A DNA stretch of 64,000 nt from Streptomyces sp. C10-9-1 (GTDB taxonomy: Bacteria; Actinomycetota; Actinomycetes; Streptomycetales; Streptomycetaceae). Position numbers and translations under genes: made by a program. The notes under the pieces are model-generated. The model had not been told where the DNA came from and did not search any database. It was given only the letters and a program-made list of their open reading frames with translations. This document shows, in pieces, positions 60,197 through 64,000 of the stretch. Numbering within the stretch: position 1 is the stretch's first letter; the number at the start of each line of letters is the position of its first letter. The stretch spans positions 1 through 64,000 of the forward strand of contig NZ_JANHKP010000002.1 of the NCBI RefSeq assembly GCF_024497955.1, in the 5' to 3' direction.

Positions 60197-60224
60197 GCGG
60201 TTCCGCGGGTGTCGCTCCCCGGCT

Positions 60225-60436
60225 TTCCCCACAGTTGTCCACAGTGGGTGGCGGATCTTGTGCGCCGTGTGGGGGACGCCAGTGCCCCTCGCTGTTGACC
60301 TGGAGTTTTCCGGTCAGGGTGAGGGGCACGGTGGTTCACCGGCATGGGTGAAGCGGTCAGATCGGCGTCAACGGAGTGTTGGTTATCCACAGATCTTCTG
60401 ACCTTTTCCCCGGGCTGTGGATAACCGTGTGGACAA
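60225..60436. other. DnaA-box cluster between the rhomboid gene and crgA
   Basis: Four perfect DnaA boxes: 60235-60243 (TTGTCCACA), 60383-60391 (TTATCCACA), 60416-60424 (reverse TTATCCACA) and 60428-60436 (reverse TTGTCCACA). A weaker one is at 60225-60233 (TTCCCCACA). All lie in the 320-bp gap between the rhomboid gene and crgA, about 21 kb from oriC. A DnaA-box cluster outside oriC that acts on replication has been reported in S. coelicolor; whether this is the same locus I cannot confirm. Confidence 0.85.
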
Positions 60437-60516
60437 CCGGTGCGGCCTCGGCGCGGCAGAGCGCCGCCGCCCGGGTGCCCGTCAGCCGGGACCGGCCGCG
60501 GCCGGCCGCGGAGACG

Positions 60517-60774
60517 CTACTTCCACTGCGTGGAGACGCCGAAGCCCGCGGCGATGAAGCCGAAGCCGGCGACGATGTTCCAGTTGCCGAAGCTCTGGAC
60601 CGGCAGCTCGCCCTCGGTCACGTAGAAGAGGACGATCCAGACCAGGCCGATGAGGAACAGCGCGAGCATGACCGGCGCGACCCAGCTGCGGCTCGTCAGC
60701 TTGATGCTCGCTGCCTGCTTGGCGGCAGGCGGCGGCGTGAAGTCGGCCTTCTTGCGGATACGTGACTTCGGCAC
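60517..60774 (-). CDS. crgA: Cell division protein CrgA
   Basis: An 85-residue protein with two membrane helices (about 32-52 and 64-80) and a basic N-terminus ([16 protein letters not shown]). CrgA coordinates growth and septation in Streptomyces and inhibits early FtsZ rings. It is transcribed divergently from the DUF881 gene and its downstream end faces the DnaA-box cluster. Confidence 0.95.
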   Translation of the reverse strand: MPKSRIRKKADFTPPPAAKQAASIKLTSRSWVAPVMLALFLIGLVWIVLFYVTEGELPVQSFGNWNIVAGFGFIAAGFGVSTQWK

Positions 60775-60914
60775 GAGGGACTCTCCTGTCGATGCGCTGC
60801 GTGACCGCGCAGATAACGGTGGCTGGCGCCGCTTCGGGCGTGAGGGGGACCACGGCCTCCCCCGGGCGTCCGTTAGCGTAGTGCTTCCGCGGTGCCGAAG
60901 GAGATAAGGGTACG

Positions 60915-61682
60915 TTGAGCAATTCCGCCGACTCTCCCCGAGGGCCGGTCAGCCGCTTCACCTGGCGACCGGTCCGCCTGCTCACGGCTGCCGTCTTCGC
61001 CCTGGCGGGCGTCATCTTCGTGACCAGTTTCAACACCGCCAAGGGTACGGACCTGCGCACCGATGCGTCCATGCTCAAGCTGAGCGACCTGATCGAGCAG
61101 CGCAGCACGGACAACAAGGACCTGGAGGAGTCCACCGCCGCCGTACGAGCGGACGTGGAGGCGCTCGCCGAACGCGACGACGCCTCGACCGGGTCCCAGG
61201 ACGCCGAGCTCAGGGCCCTGGAGAAGGCGGCCGGCACCGAGGAGCTCACCGGCGACGCGGTCACGGTGACCCTCGACGACGCCCCGCCGAACGCCCGCGC
61301 GGCCCCCGGCTACCCCGAGCCCCAGGCCAACGACCTGGTGATCCACCAGCAGGACCTCCAGGCCGTGGTCAACGCGCTGTGGCAGGGAGGCGCCGAGGGC
61401 ATCCGCGTCATGGACCAGCGGCTCATCTCCACCAGTGCCGTGCGCTGCGTGGGCAACACCCTGATCCTCCAGGGGCGCGTCTACTCGCCGCCCTACAAGG
61501 TCACCGCCATCGGTGACCAGGAGGCGCTGCGCAAGGCGCTCACCGCGTCACCCGCGATCCAGAACTACCAGCTCTACGTGAAGGCCTACGGCCTCGGCTG
61601 GAAGGTCGAGGAGGACGGCAAGGTCACCCTGCCCGGCTACACCGGCACCGTCGACCTCCAGTACGCCGAGCCCGCCGGTTAG
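60915..61682 (+). CDS. DUF881 membrane protein
   Basis: A 255-residue protein starting with TTG. It has one N-terminal membrane anchor ([18 protein letters not shown], about 23-40), a coiled coil (about 55-110) and the conserved C-terminal DUF881 domain ([62 protein letters not shown]). DUF881 genes are usually found beside crgA or fts genes in actinobacteria, which suggests a division or wall role. Confidence 0.9.
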   Translation: MSNSADSPRGPVSRFTWRPVRLLTAAVFALAGVIFVTSFNTAKGTDLRTDASMLKLSDLIEQRSTDNKDLEESTAAVRADVEALAERDDASTGSQDAELRALEKAAGTEELTGDAVTVTLDDAPPNARAAPGYPEPQANDLVIHQQDLQAVVNALWQGGAEGIRVMDQRLISTSAVRCVGNTLILQGRVYSPPYKVTAIGDQEALRKALTASPAIQNYQLYVKAYGLGWKVEEDGKVTLPGYTGTVDLQYAEPAG

Positions 61683-61841
61683 CCGCACGCTCCGCCACCC
61701 CGCCCGGTGGCGCCTCCGGCTCCCGCGGCCACCGCTCCGGGCCCCGGGCCGGCCGACCGGTCGCCCCGGCTTTCCACAGCCCGCCCGCAGGCCCGCGCCC
61801 GCCCCGTAACCTGTTCCCGTAACGAAACGGAAAGGGACGGC

Positions 61842-62015
61842 ATGTACGGCTGGATCTGGCGTCATCTGCCGGGCAACGCGTGGGTGCGGGGGGCCATCTC
61901 GCTCGTGCTGGTCCTGGCGGTCGTCTACGTGCTGTTCCAGTACGTCTTCCCGTGGGCGGAACCGCTGCTCCCGTTCAACGATGTCACCGTCGACGGGGAA
62001 GGAGCCGCCCGGTGA
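61842..62015 (+). CDS. Small membrane protein, 57 aa
   Basis: A 57-residue protein beginning MYGWIWRHLPGNAWVRGAI, followed by one membrane helix (SLVLVLAVVYVLFQYVF). Its stop overlaps the pabA start (GTGA). The function is unknown. Such a short gene between the DUF881 gene and pabA is common in Streptomyces. Confidence 0.85.
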   Translation: MYGWIWRHLPGNAWVRGAISLVLVLAVVYVLFQYVFPWAEPLLPFNDVTVDGEGAAR

Positions 62016-62650
62016 GCGCCCGCATCCTGGTGGTCGACAACTACGACAGCTTCGTCTTCAACCTGGTCCAGTACCTCTACCAACTCGGCGCCGAGTGCGA
62101 GGTGGTGCGCAACGACGAGGTCTCCACCGCGCACGCCCAGGACGGCTTCGACGGCGTCCTGCTCTCCCCGGGGCCCGGGGCGCCGGAGCAGGCCGGTGTG
62201 TGCATCGAGATGGTGCGCCACTGCGCCGCGACGGGCGTGCCCGTGTTCGGCGTGTGCCTGGGGATGCAGTCCATGGCCGTCGCCTACGGGGGCGTGGTCG
62301 ACCGCGCCCCCGAACTGCTGCACGGCAAGACCTCCCTCGTCACCCACGAGGGCAAGGGCGTGTTCGCCGGCCTCCCCTCGCCGTTCACGGCCACCCGCTA
62401 CCACTCGCTGGCCGCCGAACCGGCCGATCTGCCCGGCGAACTGGAGGTCACGGCCCGCACCGCCGACGGCATCATCATGGGGCTGCGCCACCGAGACCTG
62501 CCCGTCGAGGGAGTGCAGTTCCATCCCGAGTCGGTGCTCACGGAGCACGGGCACCTGATGCTCGCCAACTGGCTGGGGCAGTGCGGGGACGAGGGGGCCG
62601 TCGGGCGTTCCGCCGGGCTGGCGCCGGTGGTGGGCAAGGCGAGCGCGTGA
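62012..62650 (+). CDS. pabA: Glutamine amidotransferase (anthranilate/aminodeoxychorismate synthase component II)
   Basis: A 212-residue class I glutamine amidotransferase: the start SARILVVDNYDSFVFNLVQYL, GPGAPEQAG, the nucleophile GVCLGMQ (Cys about 79) and QFHPES. It supplies ammonia to the partner synthase (TrpE or PabB), which is not in this window; the family name TrpG is equally possible. It overlaps the previous gene by 4 bp and the sortase gene by 4 bp. Confidence 0.9.
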   Translation: MSARILVVDNYDSFVFNLVQYLYQLGAECEVVRNDEVSTAHAQDGFDGVLLSPGPGAPEQAGVCIEMVRHCAATGVPVFGVCLGMQSMAVAYGGVVDRAPELLHGKTSLVTHEGKGVFAGLPSPFTATRYHSLAAEPADLPGELEVTARTADGIIMGLRHRDLPVEGVQFHPESVLTEHGHLMLANWLGQCGDEGAVGRSAGLAPVVGKASA

Positions 62651-64000
62651 GCGCCGGGGGTCCCGGGCGCGACGGCCAGGTGCCCGAAGGCCGCGGCGGG
62701 GGCGGCGGGTACGACCCGCTGACCGACCCGCTGACCGGTCCGCTGCCGTCCGGTGCCCAGGGACCGCCGTGGGCCGGGGAGCCCACCGCTCCCGGCTCGG
62801 ACAGCCCGGCCGGTGACCGGGCCCTCCGCAGGCCCGCCGAGGAACCCGTCGACTGGTACGACCGCGAGGGCTACGGACAGGACTGGTACGGCTCGGCGCC
62901 CCCGGTCGCTCCTCCGCCCCCCGGAGCCGTACCTCCCGGCCCGGACGCCCTCGCCCGGGGCGGGGGCGCCCCCGCGTCGGCCCCGCCGCCGCACCGCCCG
63001 GAGGTGCCGGAGGCCCGCCATGCGCGGGGCGGGCGGACCCGGCCCGCGGTGGAGGGCGAGGAGACGGCCGTCCTGCCGCCCGTACGGGACGAGCGGCCCT
63101 CGGGCACGGCATCCTCCGCGGCCGGAGCCGACCCCGCCTCCGTGGCCGACGCCGAGACCGTGGCGCTGCGCACCGTGGCGTCACCGGGGGCTCCCGAGGC
63201 GCCTCCCGGGCCGGGCCGGGCCGAACGCCGGCGGGCCGCCAAGGGCAAGGGCAGCCGCCGCAGGAGCGCCCCGGCGGCCCCGAGGCAGCCGACCGGCCCC
63301 GGTGCGGAGCCGGGACGGCCGATGTCGCGCATGGAGGCCCGCCGTGCGGCCAAGGCGGCCAAGGACAGCCCCGCTGTCATCGCCAGCCGGGCCATCGGCG
63401 AGTTCTTCATCACCTGCGGCGTGGTGATGCTGCTGTTCGTCACCTACCAGCTGTGGTGGACCAACGTCCTGGCGGGCCAGCAGGCCGACCGGGCGGCGAA
63501 CCAGATCCAGGACGACTGGGCCAACGCCGAGGACCCGCGGCAGCCCGACGCCTTCGAGCCCGGCACCGGCTTCGCCATCATGTACATCCCCAAGCTGGAC
63601 GTGGTCGTGCCGATCGCGGAGGGCATCGACAAGAACAAGGTGCTGGACCGGGGCCTGGTCGGCCACTACGGCGAGGGAAAGCTCAAGACGGCGATGCCCC
63701 AGGACAAGGAGGGCAACTTCGCCGTCGCCGGACACCGCAACACCCACGGTGAACCGTTCCGCTACATCAACCGCCTGAAGCCCGGTGACCCGATCGTGGT
63801 CGAGACGCGGGACACCTACTACACCTACGAGATGGCGAGCATCCTGCCGCAGACCTCGCCGTCCAACGTGGCCGTGATCGATCCGATCCCCGCCGGCTCG
63901 GGCTTCGAGGAACCCGGCCGCTACATCACCCTCACCACCTGTACCCCCGAGTTCACCAGTACCTTCCGGATGATCGTGTGGGGCAAGATGGTCGACGAAC
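62647..64000 (+). CDS. srtE: Class E sortase (partial at the right edge)
   Basis: A membrane transpeptidase that attaches LAxTG-type proteins, such as chaplins, to the wall. The window ends before the stop. A disordered Pro/Gly/Ala-rich cytoplasmic part of about 240 residues is followed by a membrane helix (about 248-272) and the sortase domain with His363 (AGHRNTHGEPFRYI), Cys432 (LTTCTPE) and an arginine in TSTFRMIVWG. S. coelicolor has two such genes side by side here (SrtE1 and SrtE2). The start GTG overlaps pabA. Confidence 0.92.
   Translation, partial: MSAGGPGRDGQVPEGRGGGGGYDPLTDPLTGPLPSGAQGPPWAGEPTAPGSDSPAGDRALRRPAEEPVDWYDREGYGQDWYGSAPPVAPPPPGAVPPGPDALARGGGAPASAPPPHRPEVPEARHARGGRTRPAVEGEETAVLPPVRDERPSGTASSAAGADPASVADAETVALRTVASPGAPEAPPGPGRAERRRAAKGKGSRRRSAPAAPRQPTGPGAEPGRPMSRMEARRAAKAAKDSPAVIASRAIGEFFITCGVVMLLFVTYQLWWTNVLAGQQADRAANQIQDDWANAEDPRQPDAFEPGTGFAIMYIPKLDVVVPIAEGIDKNKVLDRGLVGHYGEGKLKTAMPQDKEGNFAVAGHRNTHGEPFRYINRLKPGDPIVVETRDTYYTYEMASILPQTSPSNVAVIDPIPAGSGFEEPGRYITLTTCTPEFTSTFRMIVWGKMVDE

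Overview
The window is a 64 kb stretch of a Streptomyces chromosome centred on the replication origin. The evidence is the very high G+C, frequent GTG and TTG starts, the order rpmH-dnaA-oriC-dnaN-gnd-recF-dciA-gyrB-gyrA, several sites matching the streptomycete parS sequence GTTTCACGTGAAAC, and genes typical of actinomycetes (femX, crgA, ino1, sigM, DLW-39, class E sortase). Gene order matches the region I remember from S. coelicolor from dnaB to the class E sortase; the species cannot be named from this sequence alone.

Layout. (1) 1-1.5 kb: a small accessory strip with two hypothetical genes and a truncated HTH/TniQ-like remnant beside dnaB. (2) 1.5-6.7 kb: dnaB, a MATE transporter and the rpsF-ssb-rpsR-rplI operon. 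(3) 6.9-17.8 kb: envelope and inositol genes: a small membrane protein, femX, an alanine-racemase-fold protein, a GT87 glycosyltransferase, a class A PBP, a PadR regulator with a 31-bp palindromic operator, ino1 and an MFS transporter. (4) 17.9-30 kb: the CCA-adding enzyme, then a row from a DUF6049 protein through murJ, an MviN-type pseudokinase, sigM and its anti-sigma factor to trxB-trxA behind a sigma-R promoter. (5) 30-36 kb: parB-parA-rsmG-khpB-yidC-yidD-rnpA-rpmH on the minus strand. (6) 36.6-48.5 kb: dnaA, oriC, dnaN, gnd, recF, dciA, gyrB and gyrA. (7) 48.5-64 kb: a DUF3566 protein, tRNA-Ile, DLW-39, a pair of related surface proteins (one with a VWA domain), a Ser/Thr kinase, an XRE regulator, tRNA-Ala, hypothetical genes, a cyclophilin, a rhomboid protease, a DnaA-box cluster, crgA, a DUF881 protein, pabA and a sortase that runs off the end.

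How the parts work together. DnaA with its boxes, DnaN, RecF, gyrase, DnaB, the helicase loader DciA and SSB form a nearly complete initiation set. ParA and ParB act on the parS sites (seven perfect, one with a mismatch), all of which lie on the dnaB side of dnaA. The envelope genes (FemX, class A PBP, MurJ with its pseudokinase, YidC, CrgA, sortase) tie cell-wall synthesis and septation to this region.

The observations I rate highest are a cluster of four perfect DnaA boxes between the rhomboid gene and crgA, about 21 kb from oriC, while no perfect box is found in oriC itself; a second DnaA-box group upstream of dnaB; four intergenic parS sites centred in longer palindromes (up to 58 bp, three of the four perfect beyond the core) that look like transcription terminators; the murJ-pseudokinase-sigM block; and the tandem VWA/repeat surface-protein pair. 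I found no CRISPR array, prophage, intact insertion sequence or biosynthetic cluster.
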